A stretch of 64,000 nt of DNA from Listeria booriae (GTDB lineage: Bacteria > Bacillota > Bacilli > Lactobacillales > Listeriaceae). Made by a program: the position numbers and the translations under genes. Of the stretch, positions 1 through 13,479 are shown in pieces (position 1 is the first letter of the stretch; every line of letters starts with the position of its first letter). The stretch covers positions 107,859 to 171,858 of the forward strand of contig NZ_JNFA01000030.1 in the NCBI RefSeq assembly GCF_000766865.1, given 5' to 3'. The notes beneath the pieces were generated by a model. It saw nothing but the letters and a program-made list of their open reading frames with translations. It was not told where the DNA came from and ran no database searches.

Positions 1-2007
<2,007 letters not shown>

Positions 2008-2008
<1 letters not shown>

Positions 2009-2448
2009 TAGATCACCTCAGTTTTTCCACCAGCAGCCTCGATAGCTTCCTTAGCAGCCGATGAGAATTTGTTAGCTTTCACAGTAAGTTTTTTCTCGAT
2101 AGCTCCGTTAGACAAAATCTTAATTCCGGATTTTGCGTTACGAACGATACCTGTTTCAATTAATAATTCAGGTGTTACTTCTGTACCTTCTTCAAAGCGA
2201 TTTAAAACATCAATATTTACAACAGCATACTCTTTGCGATTGATATTTGTAAAACCACGTTTTGGAATACGACGGAACAATGGTAATTGTCCACCTTCGA
2301 AGCCTAGGCGTACACCGCCACCTGAACGTGCTTTTTGACCTTTGTGACCGCGTCCTGATGTTTTACCGTTACCAGAACTCATACCACGACCAACACGATT
2401 ACGCTCTTTACGAGAACCTTCTGCAGGTTTAAGTTCGTGAAGTTTCAT
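2008..2448 (-). CDS. rplO: 50S ribosomal protein L15
   Basis: L15 is a late-assembly 23S rRNA-binding protein of the large subunit. The 146-residue product starts [14 protein letters not shown] and has the Gly/Arg-rich unstructured N-terminal extension ([24 protein letters not shown] region, residues 22-45) followed by the globular domain typical of L15. I start at the ATG at 2448, eight nt after GGAGG; an in-frame GTG nine nt upstream overlaps the ribosome site and is less likely. It overlaps secY by one base. Confidence 0.97.
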
Positions 2449-2508
2449 GTCAAGCACCTCCTCCTAATTTACGATTTTATTCGGTATTTCTTTTAAATAA
2501 TTAATAGC

Positions 2509-2688
2509 TTAAACTTCTTTAACGTCCACTAAATGGCTTACTTTAGTGATCATCCCACGAATTGCAGGATTATCTTCTTTTACAACAACAGAATTAGTTT
2601 TTCCCAAGCCTAGAGCTTGAACTGTTTTGCGTTGTGGTTGAGGGCGTCCGATTAAGCTACGTTTTAGAGTAATTTCTAATTTCGCCAT
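2509..2688 (-). CDS. rpmD: 50S ribosomal protein L30
   Basis: L30 is a small 23S rRNA-binding protein. The minus strand gives a 59-codon ORF beginning [14 protein letters not shown] and containing the family pattern [11 protein letters not shown] and PAIRGMI, ending VDVKEV. Length matches the bacterial family (about 60). It sits between rpsE and rplO, its normal position in the spc operon, 16 nt after rpsE, with AGGGAGG upstream of the ATG. Confidence 0.96.
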
Positions 2689-2704
2689 AACGTTGATTCC
2701 CTCC

Positions 2705-3208
2705 TTATCCTAGCAATTCTTCAACTGTTTTGCCGCGTAATTTCGCAACATCTTCAGCTTTTTTAAGTTGTTTAATACCGTCGAATGTAGCGCGAACCAT
2801 GTTGATTGGTGTGTTAGATCCTAGTGATTTACTAGACACATCAGCAACACCGGCAAGCTCAAGGACAGCACGAACTGGACCACCAGCAGTTACACCAGAA
2901 CCGGCACTTGCAGGTTTTAGGAGAATTTCTCCACCACCAAAATGACCGATTGCTGTGTGTGGGATTGTAGTGTCAACAGTTGGTACGAAGATCATATTCT
3001 TCTTAGCGTCATCAATTGCTTTACGGATCGCATCTGGTACTTCTTGTGCTTTACCAGTACCGAATCCAACATGACCGTTCTTATCTCCAACGACTACGAG
3101 CGCTGAAAAACGGAAACGACGACCACCCTTAACTACTTTCGCAACACGGTTGATAGTAACTACGCGTTCTTCTAATTCTAATTTGTTTCCATCGATTTGT
3201 TGAGGCAT
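2705..3208 (-). CDS. rpsE: 30S ribosomal protein S5
   Basis: S5 lies at the mRNA entry channel and contributes to decoding fidelity. The 167-residue product carries the S5 N-terminal RNA-binding domain ([21 protein letters not shown], split at residues 12-32) and a C-terminal S5 domain ending in a short acidic/basic tail. Spacing to rplR is 21 nt and the ATG is preceded by GGAGGGA. The loop [11 protein letters not shown], where spectinomycin-resistance changes occur in other bacteria, looks wild type. Confidence 0.97.
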
Positions 3209-3229
3209 GTAAGTTGTCCCTCCTTCTTA

Positions 3230-3589
3230 TTAAAATTCCAATCCATTTTCACGAGCAGATTCAGCTAAAGCTTGTACACGACCGTGGTATAAGTAACCTC
3301 CGCGATCAAATACGACAGCTTTAACGCCTTTTTCTGCAGCGCGTTTTGCAACGATTTCGCCAACTTTTGTAGCAGCGTCAACTTTAGACTCAGCTTTAGG
3401 GAAATCTTTATCTACGTTAGATGCGCTAGCGATTGTTACACCGTTAACATCATCAATAATTTGAGCATAAATGTTTTTGTTTGAGCGGAAAACGTTCAAA
3501 CGTGGACGAGCTGCAGTTCCAGAAATCTTAGAACGAACACGGCCATGTCTTTTCTTACGCACTTTATTTTTGTCGATTTTGGTAATCAC
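3230..3589 (-). CDS. rplR: 50S ribosomal protein L18
   Basis: L18 binds 5S rRNA and, with L5, attaches it to the large subunit. I begin at the GTG at 3589 ([19 protein letters not shown]), 119 residues, matching the family's usual N-terminus and leaving six nt after GAGG. The longer GTG at 3598 would add three residues and overlap the ribosome site. The C-terminal [17 protein letters not shown] signature is intact. Confidence 0.95.
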   Translation of the reverse strand: MITKIDKNKVRKKRHGRVRSKISGTAARPRLNVFRSNKNIYAQIIDDVNGVTIASASNVDKDFPKAESKVDAATKVGEIVAKRAAEKGVKAVVFDRGGYLYHGRVQALAESARENGLEF

Positions 3590-3623
3590 ACGACTCACCT
3601 CTTCTCTTAGCCTTTACGCGGCA

Positions 3624-4160
3624 TTATTTACCAGTTTTACCTTCTTTACGACGTACAAATTCGCCTTCGTAACGGATACCTTTACCTTTATACGGCTCTG
3701 GTGGACGTACGGAACGGATATTTGCAGCCAATTCGCCAACATGTTCTTTGTTAATACCGCGAACGATAACTTTCGTATTCGCAGGTACTTCTACTTCAAC
3801 ACCTGGACGAGCTTCGAATTCTACTGGATGAGAGTAACCTACGTTTAAAACAAGTTTAGTACCTTGTTTTGCAGCACGGTAACCGACACCAATAAGCTCA
3901 AGAGTTTTTTCGTAGCCTTCAGATACACCGACAACCATGTTATTTAGAATAGCACGTGTCGTACCATGAAGCGCACGGTGTGTTTTATTGTCAGAGGGAC
4001 GAGTTACGTTGATCTCGTTTCCTTCGATATTGATTGAGATATCTGGGTTAAAAGTTTTTACTAATTCACCTTTAGGACCCTTAACAGTTGCTGTTGAGCC
4101 ATCTAATGTTACAGTAACACCAGCTGGAATAACAATTGTTTTTTTACCTATACGGGACAT
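3624..4160 (-). CDS. rplF: 50S ribosomal protein L6
   Basis: L6 binds 23S rRNA near the sarcin-ricin loop and the elongation-factor site. The 178-residue product shows two similar alpha/beta L6 domains and the C-terminal signature [14 protein letters not shown]. It sits between rpsH and rplR as in all Bacillota spc operons, with a 29-nt gap to rpsH and a GGAGG ribosome site. Confidence 0.97.
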   Translation of the reverse strand: MSRIGKKTIVIPAGVTVTLDGSTATVKGPKGELVKTFNPDISINIEGNEINVTRPSDNKTHRALHGTTRAILNNMVVGVSEGYEKTLELIGVGYRAAKQGTKLVLNVGYSHPVEFEARPGVEVEVPANTKVIVRGINKEHVGELAANIRSVRPPEPYKGKGIRYEGEFVRRKEGKTGK

Positions 4161-4189
4161 TTATTGCACCTCCTTGTGATTTTCTGTTC

Positions 4190-4588
4190 TTACCAAACGT
4201 ATGCTAAAACTTCTCCGCCCACTTGTTTCGCGCGAGCTTCTTTGTCTGTTAACAAACCTTGAGAAGTAGATACAATTGCAATACCTAAACCGTTAAGTAC
4301 TTTTGGTACCTCATCAGCTTTAGCGTAAACACGAAGACCTGGCTTACTGATACGCTTAAGTCCAGTAATTACACGCTCGTTTGCTGCACCATATTTAAGG
4401 AAAACACGGATTGTACCTTGTTTGTCGTCTTGAATATACTCAACGTCACGTACGAAACCTTCTCTTTTAAGGATTTCAGCGACTTCTTTTTTGATTTTTG
4501 AAGCAGGAACTTCTAATTTATCGTGACGTACCATATTGGCATTACGTATACGAGTTAGAAAATCTGCGATAGGATCTGTCATCACCAT
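4190..4588 (-). CDS. rpsH: 30S ribosomal protein S8
   Basis: S8 binds the central domain of 16S rRNA and, in several bacteria, regulates the spc operon. The 132-residue product starts [20 protein letters not shown] and ends with the S8 signature ([20 protein letters not shown], residues 107-126). The ATG lies behind AGGAGG. Gap to rpsN is 32 nt. Confidence 0.97.
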   Translation of the reverse strand: MVMTDPIADFLTRIRNANMVRHDKLEVPASKIKKEVAEILKREGFVRDVEYIQDDKQGTIRVFLKYGAANERVITGLKRISKPGLRVYAKADEVPKVLNGLGIAIVSTSQGLLTDKEARAKQVGGEVLAYVW

Positions 4589-4620
4589 GAAAAATTTACC
4601 TCCTTCCCATTATTGGGTTT

Positions 4621-4818
<198 letters not shown>

Positions 4819-4844
4819 CTACTTAATTATTGATTACTTTTGGC

Positions 4845-5384
4845 TTACTTTTGAAATGGCATACCGATTTGTGTCAGTAATTCTTTTGACTCTTCGTCAG
4901 ATTTAGCAGTAGTAACGATTACTACGTCCATTCCGCGAACTTTGCTTACTTTATCGTAATCAATTTCAGGGAAAATTAATTGCTCTCTTACACCTAGCGT
5001 GTAGTTACCGCGACCGTCGAAGGCTTTTTTAGAAACCCCACGGAAGTCACGAACACGTGGTAGGGAAACAGTAATTAATTTGTCTAAGAAATCATACATG
5101 CGCTCACCACGAAGCGTTACTTTCGCACCGATTGGCATTCCTTCACGTAGACGGAAACCAGCGATTGAATTTTTTGCTTTCGTGATAACAGGTTTTTGAC
5201 CAGTGATTTGAGCTAGCTCTTCCACTGCACTGTCTAAAACTTTCGCATTTGCTGTTGCATCACCAACACCAGTGTTGATTACGATTTTATCGATTTTTGG
5301 TACCTCCATTACGGAGTCATAATTGAATTTGCTCATTAAAGCAGGAACAATTTCCTTAAGATATCTATCTTTAAGGCGATTCAT
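4845..5384 (-). CDS. rplE: 50S ribosomal protein L5
   Basis: L5 binds 5S rRNA and contacts P-site tRNA at the central protuberance. The 179-residue product begins [17 protein letters not shown] and carries the L5 signature near residues 58-75 ([18 protein letters not shown]). Length is normal. It is spaced 26 nt from rplX and has a GGAGGGA ribosome site. Confidence 0.97.
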   Translation of the reverse strand: MNRLKDRYLKEIVPALMSKFNYDSVMEVPKIDKIVINTGVGDATANAKVLDSAVEELAQITGQKPVITKAKNSIAGFRLREGMPIGAKVTLRGERMYDFLDKLITVSLPRVRDFRGVSKKAFDGRGNYTLGVREQLIFPEIDYDKVSKVRGMDVVIVTTAKSDEESKELLTQIGMPFQK

Positions 5385-5410
5385 GTACTATTCCCTCCTT
5401 CCTCAGATAC

Positions 5411-5731
5411 TTATTTAGTTGCGTCTTTTATAACTTCACCGGATTTTTTAGCTACGCGTACTTTTTTACCGTCCTTGACTTGGTAGTTCACACGAGTTGG
5501 TTCACCAGTCTTTGGATCGATAAGCATTACGTTAGATACGTGAATCGGTGCTTCAACATTTAAAATTCCACCTTGCGGATTAATGTTCGATGGCTTTGTA
5601 TGTTTTTTCACCATGTTGATTCCTTCAACAATTACGCGGTCTTTTTTAGGAAACGCAGCGATAATTTTGCCGGATTTACCTTTATCTTTACCAGTAATAA
5701 CTTGTACTTTATCACCTTTTTTGACATGCAT
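5411..5731 (-). CDS. rplX: 50S ribosomal protein L24
   Basis: L24 is an assembly-initiator protein for the large subunit. The 106-residue product starts [19 protein letters not shown], the KOW-motif region, which binds RNA. I use the ATG at 5731, 11 nt after AGGAGG; the in-frame GTG 12 nt upstream sits directly against the ribosome site. It lies between rplN and rplE as usual. Confidence 0.96.
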   Translation of the reverse strand: MHVKKGDKVQVITGKDKGKSGKIIAAFPKKDRVIVEGINMVKKHTKPSNINPQGGILNVEAPIHVSNVMLIDPKTGEPTRVNYQVKDGKKVRVAKKSGEVIKDATK

Positions 5732-5769
5732 TGGGTCTAGCACCTCCTTGAGATTGAAACTAGTGTATT

Positions 5770-6165
<396 letters not shown>

Positions 6166-6215
6166 TCAGGAAATTTATTTTTCCTATTAAAACTTTTATT
6201 ATTTCGGTTCATAAC

Positions 6216-6482
<267 letters not shown>

Positions 6483-6505
6483 TTAAAACCTCCTCTTGAT
6501 TAATT

Positions 6506-6697
6506 TTAGGCAAGTTCTCTTTCGCGAACGATTGTTTTCATGCGAGCGATTGCTTTGCGTACTTCACGAATACGTGCAGTGTTTTCCAATTGGCCAGTAG
6601 CTAATTGAAAGCGCAAGTTGAAAAGCTCTTCTTTTAGAGATTTTTCTTTATCTTGAATTTCAGTAGTGGACAATTCACGGATATCAGTTGCTTTCAT
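6506..6697 (-). CDS. rpmC: 50S ribosomal protein L29
   Basis: L29 lies at the polypeptide exit tunnel, where it helps dock trigger factor and SRP. The 63-residue helical product begins [15 protein letters not shown] and contains [21 protein letters not shown] start at the ATG at 6697, which overlaps the end of rplP by 14 nt and suggests translational coupling; the upstream in-frame start is not conserved. Confidence 0.95.
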   Translation of the reverse strand: MKATDIRELSTTEIQDKEKSLKEELFNLRFQLATGQLENTARIREVRKAIARMKTIVRERELA

Positions 6698-7121
6698 TTG
6701 CTTCACCACCAATTTCTTCGCGTTTCACGATTTTTGTTTTCACTGGTAATTTGTGTGCTGCAAGACGTAATGCTTCACGCGCTACTTCTTCAGGAACACC
6801 AGCGATTTCAAACATAATTTTGCCACGTTTAACTGGGCTTACCCAACCTTCCGGAGCACCTTTACCTTTACCCATCCGAACACCAATTGGCTTAGATGTG
6901 TAAGATTTATGAGGGAAAATTTTAATCCAAACTTTACCGCCACGTTTCATGTAACGAGTCATCGCGATACGGGCAGCTTCGATTTGACGGTTAGTGATCC
7001 ATGAAGCTTCAACAGCTTGAAGACCAAATTCACCAAATGCTACTTCTGTGCCGCCTTTTGCGCGTCCACGCATGTTACCACGGAACTCACGACGGTATTT
7101 TACACGTTTTGGAACTAACAT
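6684..7121 (-). CDS. rplP: 50S ribosomal protein L16
   Basis: L16 shapes the aminoacyl-tRNA accommodation corridor of the large subunit. The 145-residue product starts [15 protein letters not shown] and carries [13 protein letters not shown]. Length is normal. The stop is two nt past the rpsC-side gap and the 3' end overlaps rpmC. The ribosome site GGAGG lies within the end of rpsC. Confidence 0.97.
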   Translation of the reverse strand: MLVPKRVKYRREFRGNMRGRAKGGTEVAFGEFGLQAVEASWITNRQIEAARIAMTRYMKRGGKVWIKIFPHKSYTSKPIGVRMGKGKGAPEGWVSPVKRGKIMFEIAGVPEEVAREALRLAAHKLPVKTKIVKREEIGGEANESN

Positions 7122-7123
7122 TA

Positions 7124-7780
7124 TTATTTTCCTCCTTCCACATTGTTTTTCTTCGTAGGAAGGACTTCACCACGGTAGATCCAGACTTTAACGCCTAGTT
7201 TACCATAAGTTGTGTCAGCTTCTTCCCATGCGTAGTCGATGTCGGCACGCAATGTATGAAGAGGAACTGTTCCTTCACTGTAGTGTTCCGCACGAGCGAT
7301 ATCTGCTCCACCTAAACGGCCGGAAACTTGAGTTTTAATACCTTTAGCGCCTGCACGCATTGTACGTTGGATTGCTTGTTTTTGTGCACGTCGGAAAGAC
7401 ACACGGTTTTCCAATTGACGAGCAATTCCTTCAGCAACCAATTTAGCGTCAAGGTCAGCTCTTTTGATTTCTACAATATTGATATGAACTCGTTTACCTG
7501 TAAGTTCATTCAGATTTTTACGTAATGATTCTACTTCAGATCCACCTTTACCGATAACCATACCAGGTTTCGCAGTGTGGATAGTGATATTAACACGGCT
7601 TGCCGCGCGTTCGATTTCAACACGTGATACAGAAGCATCTGATAAGTTCTTCGCGATATATTCACGGATGCGTAAATCTTCGTGTAAGAAGTTCGCGTAT
7701 TCTTTACCAGCGTACCATTTTGAATCCCAATCACGGATTATACCGACACGCATACCAATTGGATGTATTTTTTGACCCAC
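7124..7780 (-). CDS. rpsC: 30S ribosomal protein S3
   Basis: S3 sits at the mRNA entry tunnel and contributes helicase activity with S4/S5. The 218-residue product starts [20 protein letters not shown], contains a KH domain with the GKGG loop ([10 protein letters not shown], around residue 77) and the C-terminal S3 domain ([15 protein letters not shown]). rplP starts two nt downstream. Confidence 0.97.
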   Translation of the reverse strand: MGQKIHPIGMRVGIIRDWDSKWYAGKEYANFLHEDLRIREYIAKNLSDASVSRVEIERAASRVNITIHTAKPGMVIGKGGSEVESLRKNLNELTGKRVHINIVEIKRADLDAKLVAEGIARQLENRVSFRRAQKQAIQRTMRAGAKGIKTQVSGRLGGADIARAEHYSEGTVPLHTLRADIDYAWEEADTTYGKLGVKVWIYRGEVLPTKKNNVEGGK

Positions 7781-7783
7781 GAA

Positions 7784-8128
7784 TTATCCCTCCTCGATTT
7801 CAGATACCACGACTGTAATGTGGCTTGTACGTTTATTAATTGCACTTGCGCGTCCCATCGCACGTGGACGGAAACGTTTCAATGTTGGCCCTTCGTCAAC
7901 GAATGCCTCAGAAATTACCAAGTTATTTACATCTAAATCATAATTATGCTCAGCGTTTGCGATTGCTGATTTTAAAACTTTTTCGATGATTGGAGAAGCT
8001 GCTTTTGGTGTAAGTTTCAAAATAGCAACGGCTTCACCGACTTGCTTACCACGAACTAGATCCATTACGAGTCTAGCTTTACGAGGAGCAATACGAACAG
8101 TTTTTGCAACGGCTTTTGCAGTTGTCAT
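7784..8128 (-). CDS. rplV: 50S ribosomal protein L22
   Basis: L22 lines the peptide exit tunnel; its beta-hairpin is a macrolide-resistance hotspot. The 114-residue product carries [17 protein letters not shown] at the N-terminus and the hairpin [17 protein letters not shown] near the C-terminus, with no obvious insertion. It is separated from rpsC by three nt and from rpsS by 19 nt. Confidence 0.97.
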   Translation of the reverse strand: MTTAKAVAKTVRIAPRKARLVMDLVRGKQVGEAVAILKLTPKAASPIIEKVLKSAIANAEHNYDLDVNNLVISEAFVDEGPTLKRFRPRAMGRASAINKRTSHITVVVSEIEEG

Positions 8129-8147
8129 CAGGATATCCTCCTCTCAA

Positions 8148-8426
8148 TTAGCGTCTAGTTTTTTTATCGTCGCCCGCGTGACCACGGTACGTACGAGTTG
8201 GTGCGAATTCACCTAATTTATGTCCAACCATATCTTCTTGGATATAGACTGGAACGTGTTTGCGTCCATCATATACAGCAATTGTTTGACCAACAAATAC
8301 TGGGAAAATCGTTGAACGACGAGACCAAGTTTTGATAACTTGTTTCTTCTCGCTTGCATCAGCTGCTTCAACTTTCTTCATCAAATGATCATCTACAAAA
8401 GGTCCTTTTTTCAAGCTACGACCCAT
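8148..8426 (-). CDS. rpsS: 30S ribosomal protein S19
   Basis: S19 forms a complex with S13 in the 30S head that contacts A- and P-site tRNAs. The 92-residue product begins [16 protein letters not shown] and includes [21 protein letters not shown] precedes the ATG. The 90-nt spacer to rplB contains no ORF with conserved features. Confidence 0.97.
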   Translation of the reverse strand: MGRSLKKGPFVDDHLMKKVEAADASEKKQVIKTWSRRSTIFPVFVGQTIAVYDGRKHVPVYIQEDMVGHKLGEFAPTRTYRGHAGDDKKTRR

Positions 8427-8516
8427 GTCGGAACCTCCCTTCGCATAGTCAGGAATCGGTAAGCCAACGCTTGCCCGTTCCTGCTACCTATAAATTCGTT
8501 AAAATGACAAACCCGA

Positions 8517-9350
8517 TTATTTCTTCTTACGACGACGTACGATAAATTTATCGGAGTTATTGTTTTTCTTACGAGTTTTGTAACCAAGTGTTGGTTTGCC
8601 CCAAGGAGACATTGGTGATTTACGTCCGATTGGTGCTTTACCTTCACCACCACCGTGTGGGTGATCGTTAGGGTTCATGACAGATCCACGAACTGTTGGG
8701 CGTTTACCCATCCAACGTGAACGACCTGCTTTACCAATGTTGATAAGTTCGTGTTGCTCGTTACCAACTTGGCCGATAGTAGCACGACAAGTAGCAAGAA
8801 TCATGCGAACCTCACCAGAGTTAAGACGGATTAATACGTATTTGCCTTCTTTACCAAGTACTTGCGCGCTTGTTCCAGCAGAACGTACTAATTGTCCACC
8901 TTTACCAGGTTTCATTTCGATATTGTGGATAACTGTACCCACTGGAATATCTTTAAGTTCTAGCGCGTTACCAACTTTGATATCCGCTTCTGAACCTGAA
9001 TAAATTGTTTGGCCTACTTCTAAGCCTTTTGCTGCGATGATGTAGCGTTTTTCTCCATCAACGTAGTGAATTAATGCGATGTTAGCAGAACGGTTCGGAT
9101 CATATTCGATCGTAGCAACGCGTCCTGGAATACCATCTTTATTACGTTTAAAATCGATCACGCGGTATTGACGTTTGTGTCCTCCACCGTGATGACGAAC
9201 AGTTAACTTACCTTGGTTATTACGACCAGCCTTCTTTTTCAGAGGACGTAGTAAAGATTTTTCTGGAGTACTTGTAGTAATCTCAGCGAAATCTGAACTC
9301 GTCATGTGACGACGGCCGTTTGTGGTAGGTTTATACTTTTTAATCGCCAT
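8517..9350 (-). CDS. rplB: 50S ribosomal protein L2
   Basis: L2 is required for subunit association and peptidyl-transferase centre integrity. The 277-residue product begins [17 protein letters not shown] and contains the conserved [16 protein letters not shown] segment with the functionally critical His near residue 230. Length is normal. GGAGGGA precedes the ATG. Confidence 0.98.
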   Translation of the reverse strand: MAIKKYKPTTNGRRHMTSSDFAEITTSTPEKSLLRPLKKKAGRNNQGKLTVRHHGGGHKRQYRVIDFKRNKDGIPGRVATIEYDPNRSANIALIHYVDGEKRYIIAAKGLEVGQTIYSGSEADIKVGNALELKDIPVGTVIHNIEMKPGKGGQLVRSAGTSAQVLGKEGKYVLIRLNSGEVRMILATCRATIGQVGNEQHELINIGKAGRSRWMGKRPTVRGSVMNPNDHPHGGGEGKAPIGRKSPMSPWGKPTLGYKTRKKNNNSDKFIVRRRKKK

Positions 9351-9387
9351 TGTATTCCCTCCTCTATTAGTTCAATTCATGGAAGTA

Positions 9388-9672
9388 TTAAACTTCGAAA
9401 AATTGGATTTCTTTGCTATCAGCTGTCAAAGTAACGATAGCTTTACGACGCTTGTTTGTATAGCCAGCGTAACGGCCCATACGTTTTAATTTACCTTTGT
9501 AGTTCATTACGTTTACTTTCGCAACTTTTACTTCGAAGATTTCTTCGATAGCTTTTTTAACGTGCGTTTTAGTAGCGCGTGTATCAACTTCAAATGTATA
9601 TTTCTTGTCATCTAGAACACTAGTTGATTGCTCAGTGATAATTGGGCGCTTAATGATGTCGCGTGCATCCAT
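9388..9672 (-). CDS. rplW: 50S ribosomal protein L23
   Basis: L23 is at the exit tunnel and docks trigger factor and SRP. The 94-residue product starts [17 protein letters not shown] and contains the L23 pattern [19 protein letters not shown]. Its start overlaps the last base of the rplD stop (TAATG), so the two are translationally coupled. Confidence 0.97.
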   Translation of the reverse strand: MDARDIIKRPIITEQSTSVLDDKKYTFEVDTRATKTHVKKAIEEIFEVKVAKVNVMNYKGKLKRMGRYAGYTNKRRKAIVTLTADSKEIQFFEV

Positions 9673-10295
9673 TATGCAAGCACCTCCTCTACTTGTTCAA
9701 GAGCTGCTTTAGTGATAATTAGCTTATCATGTTTAGCAACGTCTAGTACTGAGATACTTTGAGCTGGAATAACTTTAATGCCTTGTAAGTTACGTGCAGA
9801 TAGTTCTACATTTTCACTTCCATCGGCTACTACTACCAATGCTTTTGTATCTACAGAGATATTTTTAAGGAAAGCCGTGAATTCTTTAGTCTTAGGAGCT
9901 GCGAAAGTTAAACCTTCTAATACTACTAAGCTCTCTTCTTTTACTTTAGAAGAAAGGATCGATTTGATCGCTAAACGACGAACTTTCTTAGGTAATTTGT
10001 AAGCATAGCTACGTGGTGTTGGACCGAATACGATACCACCTCCACGCCATTGTGGGGAACGAATCGAACCTTGACGGGCACGACCTGTACCTTTTTGACG
10101 CCATGGTTTACGTCCACCGCCGCGTACTTCTGAGCGGCCTTTTACTTTATGAGTTCCTTGACGTAAGGAAGCTCGTTGACTCAAAATTACATCAACAACC
10201 ACTTTTTCATTTGGTTCAATACCGAAAATAGTATCGTTAAGTGTAATTTCGCCAGCATTTGTTCCATCTTGTTTCAATAAAGCTACGTTGGGCAT
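9672..10295 (-). CDS. rplD: 50S ribosomal protein L4
   Basis: L4 binds 23S rRNA, lines the exit tunnel and is a known autoregulator of S10 operons in some bacteria. The 207-residue product has the long tunnel loop ([20 protein letters not shown], residues 58-77), also a macrolide-resistance hotspot, which looks wild type. It ends in EQVEEVLA and overlaps rplW by one base. Confidence 0.97.
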   Translation of the reverse strand: MPNVALLKQDGTNAGEITLNDTIFGIEPNEKVVVDVILSQRASLRQGTHKVKGRSEVRGGGRKPWRQKGTGRARQGSIRSPQWRGGGIVFGPTPRSYAYKLPKKVRRLAIKSILSSKVKEESLVVLEGLTFAAPKTKEFTAFLKNISVDTKALVVVADGSENVELSARNLQGIKVIPAQSISVLDVAKHDKLIITKAALEQVEEVLA

Positions 10296-10319
10296 TTGTT
10301 AGTCCTCCTTTCCAATAAA

Positions 10320-10949
10320 TTATCTTGATTTGTTTGCTGTTTTGATTTGGATCAACGCTTTTTTAGCTCCTGGTACGTTACCTTTAACTAAAAGAACATT
10401 TTTCTCTACGTCTACTTTGACGATTTCTAGGTTTTGGATAGTGATTTGATCTCCACCCATACGACCTGGAAGTAATTTATTTTTGAATACACGGTTAGGC
10501 GCTACAGGACCCATTGAACCCGGGCGACGATGGTAACGAGATCCATGGGCCATTGGTCCACGAGATTGTCCGTGGCGTTTAATAACACCTTGGAATCCTT
10601 TACCTTTTGATACGCCTGTCGCGTCGACGATGTCACCTTCTGCGAATACGTCTACTTTAATTTCTCCACCAATTTCATACTCGTCTAAGTTTACATCGCG
10701 TAATTCGCGAATGAAGCGCTTAGGAGTAGTATTGGCTTTTTCTACATGACCTTTTTCGGGTTTGTTTGACAACTTTTCGCGTTTATCCTCGAAACCGATT
10801 TGAATTGCTTCATATCCGTCTGTTTCAACAGTTTTCTTTTGAAGTACTACGTTAGCACCTGCTTCGATTACTGTTACTGGAATAAGTTCGCCGTTTTCTG
10901 TGAAAACTTGTGTCATCCCTACTTTTCTACCTAAGATTCCTTTGGTCAT
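10320..10949 (-). CDS. rplC: 50S ribosomal protein L3
   Basis: L3 reaches the peptidyl-transferase centre through its central loop. The 209-residue product begins [20 protein letters not shown] and contains [20 protein letters not shown] and the loop [16 protein letters not shown]. It is preceded by AGGAGGTG and separated from rpsJ by an unusually long, structured 105-nt spacer. Confidence 0.97.
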   Translation of the reverse strand: MTKGILGRKVGMTQVFTENGELIPVTVIEAGANVVLQKKTVETDGYEAIQIGFEDKREKLSNKPEKGHVEKANTTPKRFIRELRDVNLDEYEIGGEIKVDVFAEGDIVDATGVSKGKGFQGVIKRHGQSRGPMAHGSRYHRRPGSMGPVAPNRVFKNKLLPGRMGGDQITIQNLEIVKVDVEKNVLLVKGNVPGAKKALIQIKTANKSR

Positions 10950-11054
10950 GAGTCACACCTCCTGTTATTTTTGGATTTGGTTTAGCTTGCTCGAGATTGT
11001 CGAGTTATAAGCTAGTTATGCATGCGAATGTTTCGCGAGCATGTAATTCATTAT
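10950..11054 (-). other. Structured spacer between rpsJ and rplC
   Basis: This 105-nt gap is longer than most spacers in the operon. In the minus-strand transcript I see two potential hairpins: CATGC ... GCATG around 11024-11046, and a longer one built from TAGCTT ... AAGCTA with an inner CTCGA/TCGAG pair around 10981-11013. Neither is followed by a U-run, so these do not look like terminators. An RNA-processing or folding role is possible but not shown. Confidence 0.5.
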
Positions 11055-11540
<486 letters not shown>

Positions 11541-11546
11541 TTATCT

Positions 11547-11575
11547 ATTATACACGTCTAGCCTAGTAATTTCAA
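11547..11575 (-). promoter_or_regulatory. Promoter of the S10-spc operon
   Basis: On the minus strand TTGAAA (11570-11575), exactly 17 nt, then a perfect TATAAT (11547-11552). It lies about 185 nt upstream of rpsJ and is the only strong match in the gap, consistent with a housekeeping sigma-A promoter for the ribosomal operon. Confidence 0.85.
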
Positions 11576-11633
11576 CGATTTTCTTAAAAAACTTTTATGA
11601 CGGTTATATTACATGATTCCACTTATTTTTAAA

Positions 11634-11682
11634 TGCGAAAAGACCGGCAATCGCAAGTGACGAAAGCCAGTCTTCTCAGGAA
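11634..11682 (-). terminator. Terminator downstream of fmnA
   Basis: The minus strand reads AAGACTGGC ... GCCGGTCTT followed by TTCG, a stable stem overlapping the last codons of fmnA. It separates the EET operon from the S10 promoter about 60 nt further on. Confidence 0.75.
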
Positions 11683-12476
11683 ATTCTTAGTGTTACTAAA
11701 CCTACTGTCAACGCTACTAAAACAAGCCCTGCGACTAAATCGCACCAATGCCAATGTAGGATGCGGAATCGGGTTCTTTTTTGGTCACCTTGGTATCCGC
11801 GGGCTTCCATTGCGTCTGCAAGGTCTTCTGCGCGATTGAAAGAACTTACGAATAGCGGGATGAATATCGGAACGACGACTTTCATTTGTTCAAATAGGTT
11901 GCCTTCACCGAATTCTACACCACGTGCTCGCTGCGCTTTCATAATTTTATCAGTTTCTTCCATTAATGTGGGGATGAAACGCAGAGCTACTGAAATCATG
12001 AGCGCGATGTCTTGTACTGGCATTTTTAGAACTTTGAACGGTCTTAGTATGTATGCAATGGCATCTGTCAGGTCCATAGGGGTCGTTGTGAGCGTGATTA
12101 CTGTGGAGATGAAGATAATCAGCACGAATCGAATGAACACGTAAACACCGTTGATTAGACCGAATGAAGAGATGGCGAAAGGCCCCCAGCTGAAAAAGAT
12201 TGTGCCGCCGCTCGTGAATAGCATTTGCAAAACTACCGTGAACAAAATCAGCCAAATCAATGGTTTCACGCCTTTTATGAAAAAGCGATAGGAAATACCC
12301 GTTAACGCGATGACTGCAAAAGTGAACAATGTTAACAGCGCATAGGTTTGCCAATTGTTTGCCAGGAACAGAATGCCAATAAAGTAAAAACCGGCAATCA
12401 ATTTCGTTCTGGCATCTAAATGATGAATAAGGGATTCCCCAGGCATGAAGCGCCCAAATATTAATTTATCAATCAT
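11676..12476 (-). CDS. fmnA: EcfT-like transmembrane subunit of the EET locus (FmnA type)
   Basis: The 266-residue product is an energy-coupling-factor (ECF) transporter T-component: several hydrophobic helices (residues about 25-130 and 240-262) and the two cytoplasmic A-R-G motifs (QRARGVE near 186, MEARGYQ near 226) that engage the paired ECF ATPases. In Listeria the gene at this place in the EET locus is FmnA, which works with EcfA ATPases in moving flavin across the membrane so that FmnB can use FAD. No S-component or ATPase is encoded nearby, so it must borrow them from elsewhere. It follows dmkA by 32 nt in one operon and ends in a terminator. Confidence 0.8.
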   Translation of the reverse strand: MIDKLIFGRFMPGESLIHHLDARTKLIAGFYFIGILFLANNWQTYALLTLFTFAVIALTGISYRFFIKGVKPLIWLILFTVVLQMLFTSGGTIFFSWGPFAISSFGLINGVYVFIRFVLIIFISTVITLTTTPMDLTDAIAYILRPFKVLKMPVQDIALMISVALRFIPTLMEETDKIMKAQRARGVEFGEGNLFEQMKVVVPIFIPLFVSSFNRAEDLADAMEARGYQGDQKRTRFRILHWHWCDLVAGLVLVALTVGLVTLRIS

Positions 12477-12508
12477 CGGAAAATCCCCTTTCTTCTATCT
12501 AATAAAAT

Positions 12509-13465
12509 CTAAACGTATTTCAAGATTAAGCTTGCTGCCAAGAAAACAACAATCGCACTATTTGTCACCACAAAGTTCTTGATGGAGATGACGAATGTTT
12601 TGGCTTTGACTTGCTCGGCGTTGAATTTCTGTAAATTTTTGAATACCGGGATGACTGCGATGAGGGTTAGTAGCATAATCGGGCTTAGGAATCCGATGGC
12701 TACAGAGACAATGATCGCTACAAACGAGCCATAATATAGCGCGTTAAACAGAATCACGGCGTACTTTTTACCAATGTAATACGGCAGTGTGTAACGGTGG
12801 TTCCGAATGTCCTCGTCCAGATCGCATATGTTGTTTGCCAACATGATGTTCGCGATTGTAAAAATACATGGCAACGAGATAACAATAATCCGGATAACTT
12901 CTATCAAATTCACTTTCACACTAACCCATTCGCCCGACCAAATCAAGTTTGCAATTCCAGCGTCATACGCGTTCACATAAATCGCTAGAAAAACAATGCC
13001 GAACCCCATCGTCACGCCTGAAAAAATTTCACCTAACGGCATGCGTGACAACGGAACTGGGCCGAACGTATACAGAATCCCAATACAAAAACAGACAAAC
13101 CCAACTAGCAGTACTAATAAATCCGTTTCAAAAACGAGCCAAACACCTAGGCCCGTCGCAATGAGAAACATCACGAAAATCGTCGCGATAACTACTTTTT
13201 CGGGTATTTGTTCTTGTCCGATGACATTACTCGTCGTTCGGTAGTCATAGTCATGATTGTTTGTTGCTTTTCGGTAATCCATGTAGTTATTAATTGCCGT
13301 TGTCGTTAAATCGAATATCAACATCGAGCCAAAGAAAATCAGCGTGTTCTTCCAATTAAATAAGTCGTATTGGTAAACCGCGAATAACGTCCCAATAATA
13401 AAAGGAAAAACACTGGCGATTTTCGTTTGTATTTCTACCAATTTTAAAAATGCTGGTATCGACAC
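12509..13465 (-). CDS. dmkA: UbiA-family prenyltransferase, demethylmenaquinone synthesis for EET
   Basis: A 318-residue integral membrane UbiA/MenA-type enzyme that joins a polyprenyl chain to 1,4-dihydroxy-2-naphthoate. Both aspartate motifs are visible: NNYMDYRKATNNHDYD (residues 60-75) and NICDLDEDIRNH (about 210), which bind the Mg-diphosphate. About eight to nine hydrophobic segments follow. In Listeria the paralogue in the EET cluster makes a dedicated demethylmenaquinone pool for Ndh2, separate from the aerobic MenA. It lies between fmnB (14-nt gap) and fmnA, in one transcription unit. Confidence 0.87.
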   Translation of the reverse strand: MSIPAFLKLVEIQTKIASVFPFIIGTLFAVYQYDLFNWKNTLIFFGSMLIFDLTTTAINNYMDYRKATNNHDYDYRTTSNVIGQEQIPEKVVIATIFVMFLIATGLGVWLVFETDLLVLLVGFVCFCIGILYTFGPVPLSRMPLGEIFSGVTMGFGIVFLAIYVNAYDAGIANLIWSGEWVSVKVNLIEVIRIIVISLPCIFTIANIMLANNICDLDEDIRNHRYTLPYYIGKKYAVILFNALYYGSFVAIIVSVAIGFLSPIMLLTLIAVIPVFKNLQKFNAEQVKAKTFVISIKNFVVTNSAIVVFLAASLILKYV

Positions 13466-13479
13466 GCTTTACACTCCTT

